Assembly (NCBI RefSeq): GCF_025264645.1
Contig: NZ_CP073696.1
Span: 4,340,001-4,404,000 of the forward strand
DNA: 64,000 nucleotides
Direction: 5' to 3'
Origin: Edaphobacter lichenicola
GTDB lineage: Bacteria > Acidobacteriota > Terriglobia > Terriglobales > Acidobacteriaceae
Part shown: one piece after another, positions 8,975-16,398 of the stretch
Position numbering within the stretch: the first letter of the stretch is position 1
How the letters are laid out: each line of letters opens with the position of its first letter
Notes under the pieces: generated by a model
The model's database searches: none
Told to the model about the DNA's origin: nothing
The model's input: the letters and a program-made list of their open reading frames with translations, nothing else
Translations under genes and position numbers: made by a program

Positions 8975-9946
8975 CTAGCGGTCGACCAGAACTTGATAGT
9001 GCGCATAGCTCGCGCCCTTCACAACCACGCCGCCGAACTTCACGACAACGTACTGCGAAGCCAGCGAACCAGGGACGCCAAGTTGGAAGATGCGCGGGTT
9101 CGGATCGCTCAGCCAGTGGTACTCGATCAGGTCCTCAGTAACGATGTAAGCCGGAAGCACAGCCGAACCTGAACCAGGAGTACCCGTAAAGCTCAACGTC
9201 CATTCAGGAATTAGCGGAATATCTCCAGCCTGAGTCGAAAGCGTCTTCACAGTAAGGCCCGCTGCAATCTCCTTCGTGTTCAACACGACGTTGAACTCCG
9301 TCTTCATCTCGCGATCGATCAGATCCAGCAGTACAGGATTCGCATAGATCGCCGTAGGACGAACGCCGAACGAGCTGTTCGAAACCATCTGTGCAATCGT
9401 CGACTTGAAGCCGTCAACGATGCTCGCGTTCGTGCCGATCGAAATGGTATTTCCGCCTGCTGCAATCTGTGCGCCTGCTCCAAAGTACTGCGGAGTCGTC
9501 GGCGAGCTCAAGCTGGTGTCAGTGCCGTTCCACAATGCAACATCATGCGTGCGCAAAACTCCATCAACAGTATCGGCAAGGTCTTTCGCCTGCAGATACG
9601 CAAACTGACTCTGCTGCTGACCCAGCTCCATATCAAACAGGTTGTAGTTGATCTGTGCAACCAGAGCCTTCAACGGTACGCTGTTCTCCACGCGCGTCGG
9701 GCTCACCAGCGGAGCAATAATGTTGCGCGGGTCCACAAAGCCCGTACCCGCGGCAGGGGACGGAATTGAAGTCTCTTCAAAGTAGCGTGAAGGATGGCCA
9801 GTAGCTGGCACTTGCTTAATTCTCTGCCCAAAGATACCCCGGCGTCGAACAAGATCTAGAATCTCTGTCTGGTACAACGGAACTTCAATCGCACCAGGTC
9901 CAATGAAGTCCGCTGCGCCATGAATATAGGTAAATTTCGCGTTCAT
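8975..9946 (-). CDS. Phage major capsid protein, HK97-fold type
   Basis: The 323-residue protein fits the main shell protein of a tailed phage. It has an N-terminal MNAKFTYIHG segment, a P-loop/E-loop region rich in glycine and proline (residues about 60-85), a helix-rich middle with QINYNLFDMELGQQQSQFAYLQ, and a beta C-terminus ending YAHYQVLVDR. The ATG at 9946 has GGGAGA at a five-base spacing; the longer frame reads through a hairpin and is rejected. No N-terminal delta domain is attached, which fits a separate scaffold encoded just upstream. It is flanked on both sides by hairpins, consistent with a separately adjusted expression level. Confidence 0.75.
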   Translation of the reverse strand: MNAKFTYIHGAADFIGPGAIEVPLYQTEILDLVRRRGIFGQRIKQVPATGHPSRYFEETSIPSPAAGTGFVDPRNIIAPLVSPTRVENSVPLKALVAQINYNLFDMELGQQQSQFAYLQAKDLADTVDGVLRTHDVALWNGTDTSLSSPTTPQYFGAGAQIAAGGNTISIGTNASIVDGFKSTIAQMVSNSSFGVRPTAIYANPVLLDLIDREMKTEFNVVLNTKEIAAGLTVKTLSTQAGDIPLIPEWTLSFTGTPGSGSAVLPAYIVTEDLIEYHWLSDPNPRIFQLGVPGSLASQYVVVKFGGVVVKGASYAHYQVLVDR

Positions 9947-9960
9947 CTTTCTCCCTTTCA

Positions 9961-9989
9961 AACAAAAAGGTGCAGCCGCAGCTGCACCT
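9961..9989 (-). terminator. Hairpin with T tract in the capsid leader
   Basis: A perfect nine-base stem AGGTGCAGC / GCTGCACCT with a four-base loop (9968-9989) is followed on the minus strand by TTTTTGTTT. The capsid ribosome site begins only about ten bases farther on. It may be a terminator separating the scaffold and capsid transcripts, an attenuator, or a 5' stabilising hairpin. Confidence 0.55.
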
Positions 9990-10053
9990 GCTAAAACCAA
10001 TGACGGTTTTTTATTAAGTCCGAAGCATGTCTCACACTGGGGATGCGCGAACG

Positions 10054-10482
10054 TTAACCCAGCAGGCCAGCCTGCATCAACTGAGACTTCACTGCGATCC
10101 TCTGTTCAACGCTCAAACTCACAAGAGCAGCATCCACCGCTCCCGCCTCCATCGCATCTACCGTCACACCCTGCTTCGCCAGCAGGTTCACCATGGAGGC
10201 AGGAAGAGTCTTCCGTCCATGTGTAACCTCGGCAGGTACAGAATGCGCCGCGGCAGCTTTTAGCTCTGCGATCTGAGCTTCAGCCGCAGCCAGCTTCTCT
10301 TCGAGCTCAGCCTCACGCTGTCTCTCAACCGTAGCGACAATCCGGCCAATCGAAGCCTCGGCATCCAGCGCAAAATCGTTCTGTCGTTGTGCCAGCCGTT
10401 CTACTGCCTGCTCAAGCAAACCAGCTGCCGCAGCCAACCGTTCCACTGTGCTTCCCAGTTCGTCTTTCATCTTCATCTCCAT
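10054..10482 (-). CDS. Coiled-coil protein, probable phage scaffold
   Basis: A 142-residue, highly charged, alanine/glutamate-rich protein. Residues about 5-75 form a predicted long helix or coiled coil (EREAELEEKLAAAEAQIAELKAA), and the C-terminal part carries a short hydrophobic helix (MVNLLAKQGVTVDAMEAGAVDAA). ATG at 10482 follows GAGGAAGCA; an upstream in-frame ATG at 10506 lacks a site. Its place directly before the capsid gene and its composition match phage scaffolding proteins, but no specific family is recognised. Confidence 0.55.
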   Translation of the reverse strand: MEMKMKDELGSTVERLAAAAGLLEQAVERLAQRQNDFALDAEASIGRIVATVERQREAELEEKLAAAEAQIAELKAAAAHSVPAEVTHGRKTLPASMVNLLAKQGVTVDAMEAGAVDAALVSLSVEQRIAVKSQLMQAGLLG

Positions 10483-10533
10483 TGCTTCCTCGCCTTTCTC
10501 TTCCATCAATCAGTCCACCCACTGAACCCTCGT

Positions 10534-10932
10534 CTAAGCCGCGCTTGTTGCAGTGCCTGCAGGACTCTGGCCATTCTGCACATTCAGAATCGCCACCACA
10601 GCAGAAACCACGTTAGAGATATAGGTACTATCTGCAGTGATCCCAGCCTTCGCCAACAATGCAGCAACCGACTGCTCGGTCAGTAGCATCACCTCTGAAA
10701 GCTTCTGCGCCCCGGTCCCATTCTGCACACCCGAAGCTGCATACTTCTGCTCCACCAGCAGCACCGCTGTCTGTATCAGCGAAGTAGCATCGGCTACCTC
10801 GTTTGCCACCGGAGCAGCCGCAGGAAACAGTAGCCCCGCCAGCCTCTCTACGGGAACGGCATACTCCACCGCCCACTTCAGCCCTTTTGCGAAACCTTTA
10901 CCGATCGTCTCCATCACGCTCACGAAACTCAT
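10534..10932 (-). CDS. Small phage protein of unknown function, possible holin or head protein
   Basis: A 132-residue protein starting MSFVSVMETIGKGFAKG; the ATG at 10932 has GAGGAG at a five-base spacing. It contains a moderately hydrophobic stretch around residues 28-45 (LAGLLFPAAAPVANEVADA) and a second hydrophobic end (ISNVVSAVVAILNV). The middle, EQKYAASGVQNGTGAQKL, faintly recalls LLH-type phage holins, but no clear two-segment membrane topology is seen. It sits in the head gene block. Confidence 0.4.
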   Translation of the reverse strand: MSFVSVMETIGKGFAKGLKWAVEYAVPVERLAGLLFPAAAPVANEVADATSLIQTAVLLVEQKYAASGVQNGTGAQKLSEVMLLTEQSVAALLAKAGITADSTYISNVVSAVVAILNVQNGQSPAGTATSAA

Positions 10933-10979
10933 TCCATCTCCTCGTCTTGCCGTTGCTTCTTCTTCGTTCAACGCACCCA

Positions 10980-11606
10980 CTACCGACCCACGGCCACCCG
11001 TCGCCCGGCATTCACCGGCCGCTTCAAATGAAAGCTAGTGCTCCGGTAGGCCGCTTTCTCCCGCAGCAAAATCGCTGCACCGGTAAACGTCGCCCGAGTC
11101 AGAGTCCAGACCTGCGCCCGCATATCCGCCACATGCGCATCCGCCAGCTCATAGCTCATCCCCATCGCGCCATCGACCTGGATCTTTGCCTCCATCTCCG
11201 GAAAGTCCCGCGCAAAGAGATAACCCGCCACCGTTAGCTTCTGCCCGTCGATCTCAGCCGAAGTAATAATGCCGCACTTTTGCCTTGCGTCATGACCATC
11301 CCATCCCGCCTTGTAGTCGACAGCCATACCCAGCAGACTTGGCAGTGCGGTCTCCGCGGCCGATCGAGTCAGCACCACACGATGCCCACGCGACCCACTT
11401 GGAGCCTTGTCGCTGGCCACATCCACCAGCGTCAACACACCTTCAAACGGCAACCGGTTCGGATGTCCATGCACCACCGGAAATTCCACCGCCATCGCCC
11501 GCATCTGCAAGCCGGCCCCACCTCGCAAACCGTCCCGACTGCTCGTCCGTTCCGGTAATCCAGCAAGCCCGAAACTCCGCCGATGAAGCCCTTCCGAGTG
11601 TCCCAT
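10980..11606 (-). CDS. Putative prohead protease-like protein
   Basis: A 208-residue protein with ATG at 11606 behind GAGGAGGT. Residues about 60-165 show the layout of prohead maturation proteases: VDYKAGWDGHD with candidate catalytic histidine or aspartate, a KCGIIT strand, then GAMGMSYEL with a candidate serine, and WTLTRATFTGAAILL. The N-terminal 45 residues are basic and may be cleaved. The place upstream of scaffold and capsid supports the idea. The catalytic residues are guessed by eye and the assignment needs structural comparison. Confidence 0.45.
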   Translation of the reverse strand: MGHSEGLHRRSFGLAGLPERTSSRDGLRGGAGLQMRAMAVEFPVVHGHPNRLPFEGVLTLVDVASDKAPSGSRGHRVVLTRSAAETALPSLLGMAVDYKAGWDGHDARQKCGIITSAEIDGQKLTVAGYLFARDFPEMEAKIQVDGAMGMSYELADAHVADMRAQVWTLTRATFTGAAILLREKAAYRSTSFHLKRPVNAGRRVAVGR

Positions 11607-11762
11607 TGCACCTCCTCTATTTTCTAAGCCCAACACGCACACCTGCCCTCGTTCCGCAGAACATAGCGGTCGCCTTGTTTTTCAGCCGCTACATCCAACG
11701 AACCCGCCACGTTCGCCCGAACAACCAGGACCAACGCCCAACCACCCAGGAATTTCTCTTGC

Positions 11763-12092
11763 CTACTTCTCCGGTTGTCTCGACAGACTTTCAAGCAGCT
11801 TCCCCACAGCGCTCTTCCCCCGCCGCTTCTTCCGTTCGGGCATCTCACCCTTGTCCAGCCCACCCAGATTCGTCAGCATCTTCGCATGCGCAATGCTGCC
11901 CTTCTTGGCCTCCTCTACAAACCGATCCACAATCTCCGGCAGCGCCTCCGCCACCTTCGCTCGTGTGAACGTCCTACAGGAATTGGGCCGCGGTCCACCT
12001 GCAGCCGAAGCCTTACTCTCCGCTGTCTGGGCACCGCTCACCCCGTCCAACCCCTGACGCACAAACCGACCTGCCACCCGTTTCCGTTCCAC
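11763..12092 (-). CDS. First gene of the phage operon, possible small terminase or packaging accessory
   Basis: A 109-residue basic protein. A GTG at 12092 lies six bases after GGGAGGAG and is preferred over the TTG at 12107. Residues about 50-80 form a helix with VDRFVEEAKKGSIAHAKMLTN, a pattern I associate with small proteins near terminases. The C-terminus is lysine/arginine-rich (ERKKRRGKSAVGKLL). It directly follows the tandem repeats. Confidence 0.45.
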   Translation of the reverse strand: MERKRVAGRFVRQGLDGVSGAQTAESKASAAGGPRPNSCRTFTRAKVAEALPEIVDRFVEEAKKGSIAHAKMLTNLGGLDKGEMPERKKRRGKSAVGKLLESLSRQPEK

Positions 12093-12112
12093 CTGGTCTC
12101 CTCCCAAAGCAA

Positions 12113-12143
12113 ACGGGAGAGCAGCCGCCAGGCGCTCTCCCGT
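12113..12143 (-). terminator. Hairpin of repeat unit 1
   Basis: A ten-base GC-rich stem is followed by TTTGCTTT on the minus strand; the other side is CTCATTTCTTT, so it could act in both directions. It lies just ahead of the ribosome site of the first structural gene. Confidence 0.6.
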
Positions 12144-12324
12144 CTCATTTCTTTACTACCTTTCCAGAATATCAACTGGCGCATAACTAATACGCCAACT
12201 TTGCAAAAGAATTATCTGTAATTGAAACAGTTACTTATATCGAAATCAACACAATCGCCCTCTTGACAACTTTTCGTTGCGACCGTGAAACGCCTCAATC
12301 TCGACCGCTCTCGCAAAAACAAAC

Positions 12325-12352
12325 AGGAGAGCAGCCGCCAGGCGCTCTCCCG
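12325..12352 (-). terminator. Hairpin of repeat unit 2
   Basis: This is the same stem as in unit 1 with one base change at the outer end (AGGAGAGC). On the minus strand it is followed by TTTGTTTTTG, an intrinsic-terminator-like tail. Confidence 0.6.
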
Positions 12353-12536
12353 TCTCATTTCTTTTACTACCTTTCCAGAATACCAACTGGCACATAACTA
12401 ATACGCCAACTTTGCAAAAGAATTATCTGTAATTGAAACAGTTACTTACATCAAAATCAACGCAATCGGCCTCTTGACAACTTTTCGGGGCAGCGTCGAA
12501 ACACCTCAATCTCGACCGTACTCGTAAAAAGCAAAA

Positions 12537-12565
12537 CGGGAGAGCAGCCACGAGGCGCTCTCCCG
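12537..12565 (-). terminator. Hairpin of repeat unit 3
   Basis: CGGGAGAGC pairs with GCTCTCCCG around an altered loop. The minus strand continues TTTTGCTTTTTAC. It is the first of the three met by a transcript coming from the regulator gene. Confidence 0.6.
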
Positions 12566-12652
12566 TTCGATTTTGGTACCTTACCAGATAGCAGTTGACG
12601 CATTCCTCATACGCCAACCTCAAGACAGAAATAACAACAAATGAAACAAGCG

Positions 12653-13147
12653 TTAGAGTACAGTTCCCGCTTCTTGGCTCGCTTTGGAAGGCTCCAGCAG
12701 GTTTCGTTCCAGGAAGATCTCCGTCAGCTCATCCAGCGCATCCGCATACCGCCGGTGCACTGTCCTCAGGCTCAACCCCAGTAAGCCAGCCGTCTCAGCC
12801 TGCGTAAACTCCTGCAGGGCGATCCGTCTCACCAGATGTTGTTGTCCTTCGTCGAGCTTTTTCAGGCAGCTCTCTACGTCGTGCACGAAGATCACCACAT
12901 CTTCGAAACTCTGCACCCGATAGTTCGTCACCTTTCCGCGAAACATCTCCCGGCCCAGTAAGGAAGGCGCTCGTCCCGCCTCCATCGACAGCTTCACATA
13001 CCGGCGCAGCAACCCTTCCGTATACTTCCGGTAGAACGCCAACTCCGGTGCCGTCTTCTTCTGCTCAACCACCTCAGGCAGCGTCTTCAAACGCGAAGGC
13101 GCAGCCGTAGCCCAGACCACAGGTAGAATTACCAGAGCTGCACTCAT
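12653..13147 (-). CDS. Sigma-70 region-4-like phage transcription regulator
   Basis: A 164-residue protein. Residues about 105-160 contain a helix-turn-helix of sigma region 4 type: FTQAETAGLLGLSLRTVHRRY followed by ALDELTEIFLERNLL. No region-2 domain is evident, so it more likely acts as a late-gene activator (ArpU/RinA-like role) than as a full sigma factor. The ATG at 13147 has GGAGGT five bases upstream and overlaps the stop of the zinc-ribbon gene as ATGA, which couples their translation. It faces the structural operon across the tandem repeats, so it probably drives that operon. Confidence 0.65.
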   Translation of the reverse strand: MSAALVILPVVWATAAPSRLKTLPEVVEQKKTAPELAFYRKYTEGLLRRYVKLSMEAGRAPSLLGREMFRGKVTNYRVQSFEDVVIFVHDVESCLKKLDEGQQHLVRRIALQEFTQAETAGLLGLSLRTVHRRYADALDELTEIFLERNLLEPSKASQEAGTVL

Positions 13148-13356
13148 CGCACACCTCCAGCTACTCCCACTGCCGGTGTACATCCCGAGACCCGTGCTAG
13201 TGGTCGTCTCCGGCCTCCAGCATGTTTGCCTCGCGGTGACGGAAACTCCGCCAGTCGCCCAGCGCAGCCCCGGCAGTACACACCGTCTGCTCCCATGCGG
13301 AGCCAAAGCGCTCCACACCCTTCACATACCTTCAGTTCCATGCGCAAGTAGTTCAC
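13144..13356 (-). CDS. Small zinc-ribbon protein coupled to the phage regulator
   Basis: A 70-residue protein with a clear CxxC...CxxC zinc ribbon: CEGCGALW and YCRGCAGRLAEFP. The rest is basic (GGRRRPLARV). The GTG at 13356 has GGGA at a five-base spacing; a later ATG at 13341 is possible. The stop overlaps the next start by four bases. It probably helps control transcription, but no partner or target is shown by the sequence. Confidence 0.6.
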   Translation of the reverse strand: MNYLRMELKVCEGCGALWLRMGADGVYCRGCAGRLAEFPSPRGKHAGGRRRPLARVSGCTPAVGVAGGVR

Positions 13357-13824
13357 TTTGTTCCCTTTCAAAGCGTGCTTCTCCCCCGGCAAACCTCGAT
13401 TTTTTCAATGGTCGAGTGGGCCTGCCCGAGCTGCTATGGAACGCCGCCCGCCTGTTCGCAGAGCTCTATGGCTCCGTCAACCACGCGCCAGCATTCATCT
13501 GTTGTTGATCAGTGCGCTTGTAGTACCTTGGGAAAAATTGAATCCACCCTACATCCCATCCACTCAGGCCCCAGATTGCAGTTGCTCTCTTGCTCTTGCA
13601 GACAACGTTGCGGCTCCTTTGCAGCTCTGTTTCCCATAATGGAAAGTCTCAAGGTTATAGCTTTCGACAAAACTGCTGTCAACCTGAATCTTTCCTCAGG
13701 CTAACGAACGTCGTAAATCCCACATTAGCAGTAGGATGGGCAAATGAAGTTATTGCATCAAGCGAATACTTCGCTAAAAATTCGCCTTGTCAAATGATAT
13801 AGATCACCATGGAAACCCTTTAGG
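13357..13824. other. Divergent control region, no convincing gene
   Basis: This 468-base stretch lies between the divergent zinc-ribbon/regulator pair and the repressor. Short open frames on the plus strand lack ribosome sites and family resemblance. Apart from the operator described separately, I see only AT-rich stretches near 13640-13800. Confidence 0.5.
13761..13793. promoter_or_regulatory. Candidate repressor operator overlapping a leftward promoter
   Basis: AGCGAA-TAC-TTCGCT (13761-13775) is a perfect palindrome, and a further TTCGC half site is at 13781. On the minus strand TTGACA (13788-13793) lies 17 bases before a weak AGTATT, so the palindrome overlaps a possible leftward promoter. 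A plus-strand transcript for the repressor would also start nearby (TATAGA at 13798). Layout is that of a lysogeny switch; binding is inferred. Confidence 0.45.
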
Positions 13825-14541
13825 ATGAACTTTCAAGACCTCCACGAACTCCTCCGGCTCGAACTCCTCCGACGCATCGACCGGGGCACTCTCACTCAGA
13901 GCCGTCTCGCCCAACAGACCGGGTTCCAGCAAGCCCACATCTCGAACTTCCTCAACCGCAAGCGCGCCCTCTCGCTCGAAGGTCTCGACCGCGTTCTCGC
14001 CTCCCAGAACCTCTCCATCGACCAGATCCTCCCACTCGACCTCACCGCCGCAGCCATCCCCCCACCCACCCAGACCAGCGATCCCATCGAGATCATTCCC
14101 GTCGTCTCCCCTTCGGCCGCCATGGATGACGCCCGCATCTCCCCAGCCTCCATCATAGAGACCATCCAGGTCTCCGCCTCCCGCCTGCACGACAACCGCG
14201 CACGCCCATCCACGCGCCACGCCCACTGGCAGCGCTTCCTGGCTATTCGCGCTGACACCCAGCAATCCGCCGCCATGGACCCGCTTCTGTCCCCCGGAGC
14301 TATCGCCGTCCTCGACCGCCACTACAACTCACTCTCTCCCTACCGCGCCCACCAGCCCACGCTCTATGCCGTTCGTTGCGGCGCCGCCCTCCTCCTGCGC
14401 TTCGTCGACTTCGATGAAGGCCGCCTCATCCTCCGCCCCTACTCACGCGACTTCCCCGTACAGCTCCTTCCTCTCGCCACCCACGAAACCCCCGGCGACT
14501 ACATCGTCGGCCGCGTCTGCCTCGTCTTCTCCGAGCTCTAA
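13825..14541 (+). CDS. XRE-type CI-like repressor with a degenerate S24 domain
   Basis: A 238-residue protein. Residues about 8-70 form an XRE helix-turn-helix (LTQSRLAQQTGFQQAHISNFLNR). The C-terminal part, about 150-238, has the layout of the LexA/CI S24 domain (AAMDPLLSPGAIAVLDRHY, then VRCGAALLLRF). Alanine stands where the catalytic serine should be, and arginine replaces the lysine, so self-cleavage looks impossible. It is divergent from the zinc-ribbon/regulator pair and is the likely repressor of the element. The ribosome site is weak (TTTAGG next to ATG). Confidence 0.7.
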   Translation: MNFQDLHELLRLELLRRIDRGTLTQSRLAQQTGFQQAHISNFLNRKRALSLEGLDRVLASQNLSIDQILPLDLTAAAIPPPTQTSDPIEIIPVVSPSAAMDDARISPASIIETIQVSASRLHDNRARPSTRHAHWQRFLAIRADTQQSAAMDPLLSPGAIAVLDRHYNSLSPYRAHQPTLYAVRCGAALLLRFVDFDEGRLILRPYSRDFPVQLLPLATHETPGDYIVGRVCLVFSEL

Positions 14542-14676
14542 CGGCACTTGTAGGGTCTCAGTTGCACTTGTATTTGCGGTCCACCAGCCGCAAGCACCCA
14601 GAATCCATCCTGGGTGTACCCTTGATTCCGCAGTATCCGCACGTCTACGCCGCTCTACCGTCGTCATAGGAGTTCA

Positions 14677-15111
14677 ATGTCCAACGCCGACCCTATCCTC
14701 CAGCAAATCATCCACGATCAGGAGACCGCCTGGAACGCGGGAGACGGCATTGCCTGGGCATCTGTCTTCACTGAAGACGCAGACTACGTCAACGTCCTCG
14801 GTGACGTCTTTCAGGGCCGCGATGAAATCGCCCGCCAGCACGTCTTCATTCTGGGCGGCCCCTATAAAGGCAGCCACATCAGGATCACGATTCGCAAGAT
14901 CACCCAACCCGCTCCCAACATCGCCGTCATCGAAACTGAATATGACCTCACACGCTTCAACGTCCTCGCTCCCGGCATCGCGCCCACCACTCCCGGAGTT
15001 CTCAAGTCACGTATGAAGTACGTCGCCCTCAAAGACGGTGACCAATGGAAGTTCATCGCCGCGCAAAACACCGCCATCCAGCCAACATGGCCCAGTCCCT
15101 CACGCCCTTGA
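14677..15111 (+). CDS. SnoaL/SgcJ-like (NTF2-fold) protein
   Basis: A 144-residue soluble protein with the NTF2-like pattern of the SgcJ/EcaC group: an N-terminal helix (ADPILQQIIHDQETAWNAGDG), then VFTEDADYVNVLGDVFQGRDEI, and a C-terminal strand ALKDGDQWKFIAAQNTAI. AGGAG lies five bases before ATG. These proteins bind small ligands and some act as cyclases or isomerases; the substrate is unknown here. It begins the chromosomal genes to the right of the phage element. Confidence 0.75.
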   Translation: MSNADPILQQIIHDQETAWNAGDGIAWASVFTEDADYVNVLGDVFQGRDEIARQHVFILGGPYKGSHIRITIRKITQPAPNIAVIETEYDLTRFNVLAPGIAPTTPGVLKSRMKYVALKDGDQWKFIAAQNTAIQPTWPSPSRP

Positions 15112-15142
15112 CACCCGCCCGAATGCTACGCTGTCCTTAGCA

Positions 15143-15448
15143 ATGAATCTCCGCATAGCAGCCATCCGTTCCGGCACCGACCCCGTCCGCAAGCTCACCA
15201 CCGGATCCTTTCAGCGCTGGCTCGAAACCCCTCTCGTCTGTCCCAAATGCGATGCCTCCTACAACCTCGCCGTCGACTGGGATCAATCCTCCGACCGCTG
15301 GTTTCCTGAGACCTCTCGTCCACTCATCACCCTCCTCAAGAAGGCGATCTTCATGGGTCATAGCACCAACCACCGCATCACCCACTTCGAGACCGAAGGC
15401 GTCATCGTCGAAAGCGTCACGCCGCCAATCCCAGAGCCGAAACAATAG
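15143..15448 (+). CDS. Conserved hypothetical protein with a CxxC motif
   Basis: A 101-residue protein containing VCPKCDASYNLAVDWDQ near residues 32-50 and a histidine-rich segment FMGHSTNHRITHFETEGV near 70-88. The single CPKC pair with later histidines could bind a metal. The longer frame from 15038 overlaps the upstream gene and lacks similarity, so I start at 15143. Function unknown. Confidence 0.6.
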   Translation: MNLRIAAIRSGTDPVRKLTTGSFQRWLETPLVCPKCDASYNLAVDWDQSSDRWFPETSRPLITLLKKAIFMGHSTNHRITHFETEGVIVESVTPPIPEPKQ

Positions 15449-15450
15449 TC

Positions 15451-15873
15451 CTACCCACGAAACACCACCCAAAGCCCCCCAACAGCAAGCAGAGAAAGCA
15501 GCAGACAGATCGTAATGCTCAGAGGCCACGCAGCCGGCACCGGTATCTCACCTGCCCGCAGCTTCCGAAGCATCGACAGATGCGAGATCGCTACCAGCAC
15601 CGACGCAATCACACCAATCGACACCAGAAGCACGCCGAAGTGAATCGCGCCTTCGTGCAACCGAACGCTCTCAGGCGTCTCGGCATGTTCGCGAGCAGAG
15701 CGAAAGAAGCCGATCATCCCAAGTCCAAAACTAGACATCCCAAGCGTCGTTCGTATCCACGCTAGCGTCGTCCGATCGATCGCCAATCCGACCCGCAACG
15801 CTGCCATCTCCGTACGATCTTCCGCTAACTCAGTTGGCAGTCTCTTCGCATCCACCTTCGAATCTGGACTCAT
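15451..15873 (-). CDS. DUF202 inner-membrane protein
   Basis: A 140-residue membrane protein of the YidH/DUF202 family. The family signature LAIDRTTLAWIRTTLGM is at about 33-49 and leads into the first membrane segment (FGLGMIGFF). Two more segments follow (FGVLLVSIGVIASVLVAI and a C-terminal leucine-rich one). ATG at 15873 has GGGAG upstream. It converges on the preceding gene with two bases between the stops. The molecular role of the family is not known. Confidence 0.8.
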   Translation of the reverse strand: MSPDSKVDAKRLPTELAEDRTEMAALRVGLAIDRTTLAWIRTTLGMSSFGLGMIGFFRSAREHAETPESVRLHEGAIHFGVLLVSIGVIASVLVAISHLSMLRKLRAGEIPVPAAWPLSITICLLLSLLAVGGLWVVFRG

Positions 15874-16134
15874 CGCATCGCTCCCGTTCTTTTGCCTTGA
15901 AGCGTACTCAAGCTTCAACGCAATTTCCAGATGAAACGGTCAAGCGACCATCGTCATAATCAATCGGAATAAACAGTCGGAAGATCAATCGAAGCCAAGC
16001 GTAAACGCTCAACCTGCAGGATAGTCATACTTCGCGGCCCCCCCGGCCGCCTCCGAACCTGAGAACTACCGCCCAAGTCTGCATAGATCGTGCGCAGACG
16101 AGGGCATCCATAAAGGATCGGAACAGGTCACCCT

Positions 16135-16398
16135 CTAGGCTACCGCCAACTCAAGCTCTATTCCGGTCGCGGCTTCAGGCACGCTTGCAACAGGTCGCTT
16201 CCAGTCACCGAGCGAACGGCTCAACAACGATGCAGCGCAACCCTCTCCGCAAAGGATAACGATGTCCCGGCTCATCGCAAGATCGGTGTCCCATGGCATA
16301 AACGTAATGCCACGCGACGTGACCTTAGCCAGCACCCAGTGGTTGCTTGTCTTCTTCTGTACTCCGCAAAGGCATGTAAAAAGCGTGATCGCTGCCAT
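16135..16398 (-). CDS. Small cysteine-containing protein of unknown function
   Basis: An 87-residue protein starting MAAITLFTCLCGVQKK; ATG at 16398 follows GGGAGG with ideal spacing. Cysteines at CLC and in LCGEGCAAS could coordinate a metal. The segment WVLAKVTSRGITFMPWD is beta-like. No known family is recognised. The strong ribosome site supports it being real. Confidence 0.5.
   Translation of the reverse strand: MAAITLFTCLCGVQKKTSNHWVLAKVTSRGITFMPWDTDLAMSRDIVILCGEGCAASLLSRSLGDWKRPVASVPEAATGIELELAVA

Larger units (their letters stand above)
12111..12640. repeat. Three tandem ~210-bp repeats, each with a strong hairpin
   Basis: Unit 1 spans about 12111-12320, unit 2 about 12321-12533, and a diverged, shortened unit 3 about 12534-12640. 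Hairpin starts are 210 and 213 bases apart. Shared blocks include AACGGGAGAGC with its complement GCTCTCCCGT, a second small hairpin around GCATAACTAATACGCC, and TAATTGAAACAGTTACTTA. Units 1 and 2 are nearly identical. They separate the regulator gene from the phage structural operon. On the minus strand a small open frame ending DVSNCFNYR or DISNCFNYR recurs in the copies, but it reads through the hairpin and I do not call it a gene. Confidence 0.85.
1..14541. mobile_element. Tailed-phage-like element (prophage or domesticated particle locus), left end outside window
   Basis: A leftward block of phage structural genes (possible protease, possible scaffold, capsid, connector, tail, fibre, terminase) sits behind a divergent repressor/activator control region at 13.1-14.5 kb. 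The capsid and terminase are recognised by fold-typical features; the others are placed by synteny. No integrase, recombinase, lysis enzyme or portal is seen between 1 and 14541, and no flanking tRNA or att repeat was found, so the right boundary at the repressor stop is my estimate. The element may be an intact prophage continuing left of the window, a remnant, or a gene-transfer-agent-like locus. Confidence 0.8.

Noticed and set aside
12423-12623. 66-residue frame inside the tandem repeats
   Set aside because: It runs through a strong hairpin terminator and its N-terminal part is not shared between copies; kept only as a finding.
16034-16050. GCGGCC-CCCCC-GGCCGC hairpin
   Set aside because: No T tract on either side and no nearby gene end that it would serve.
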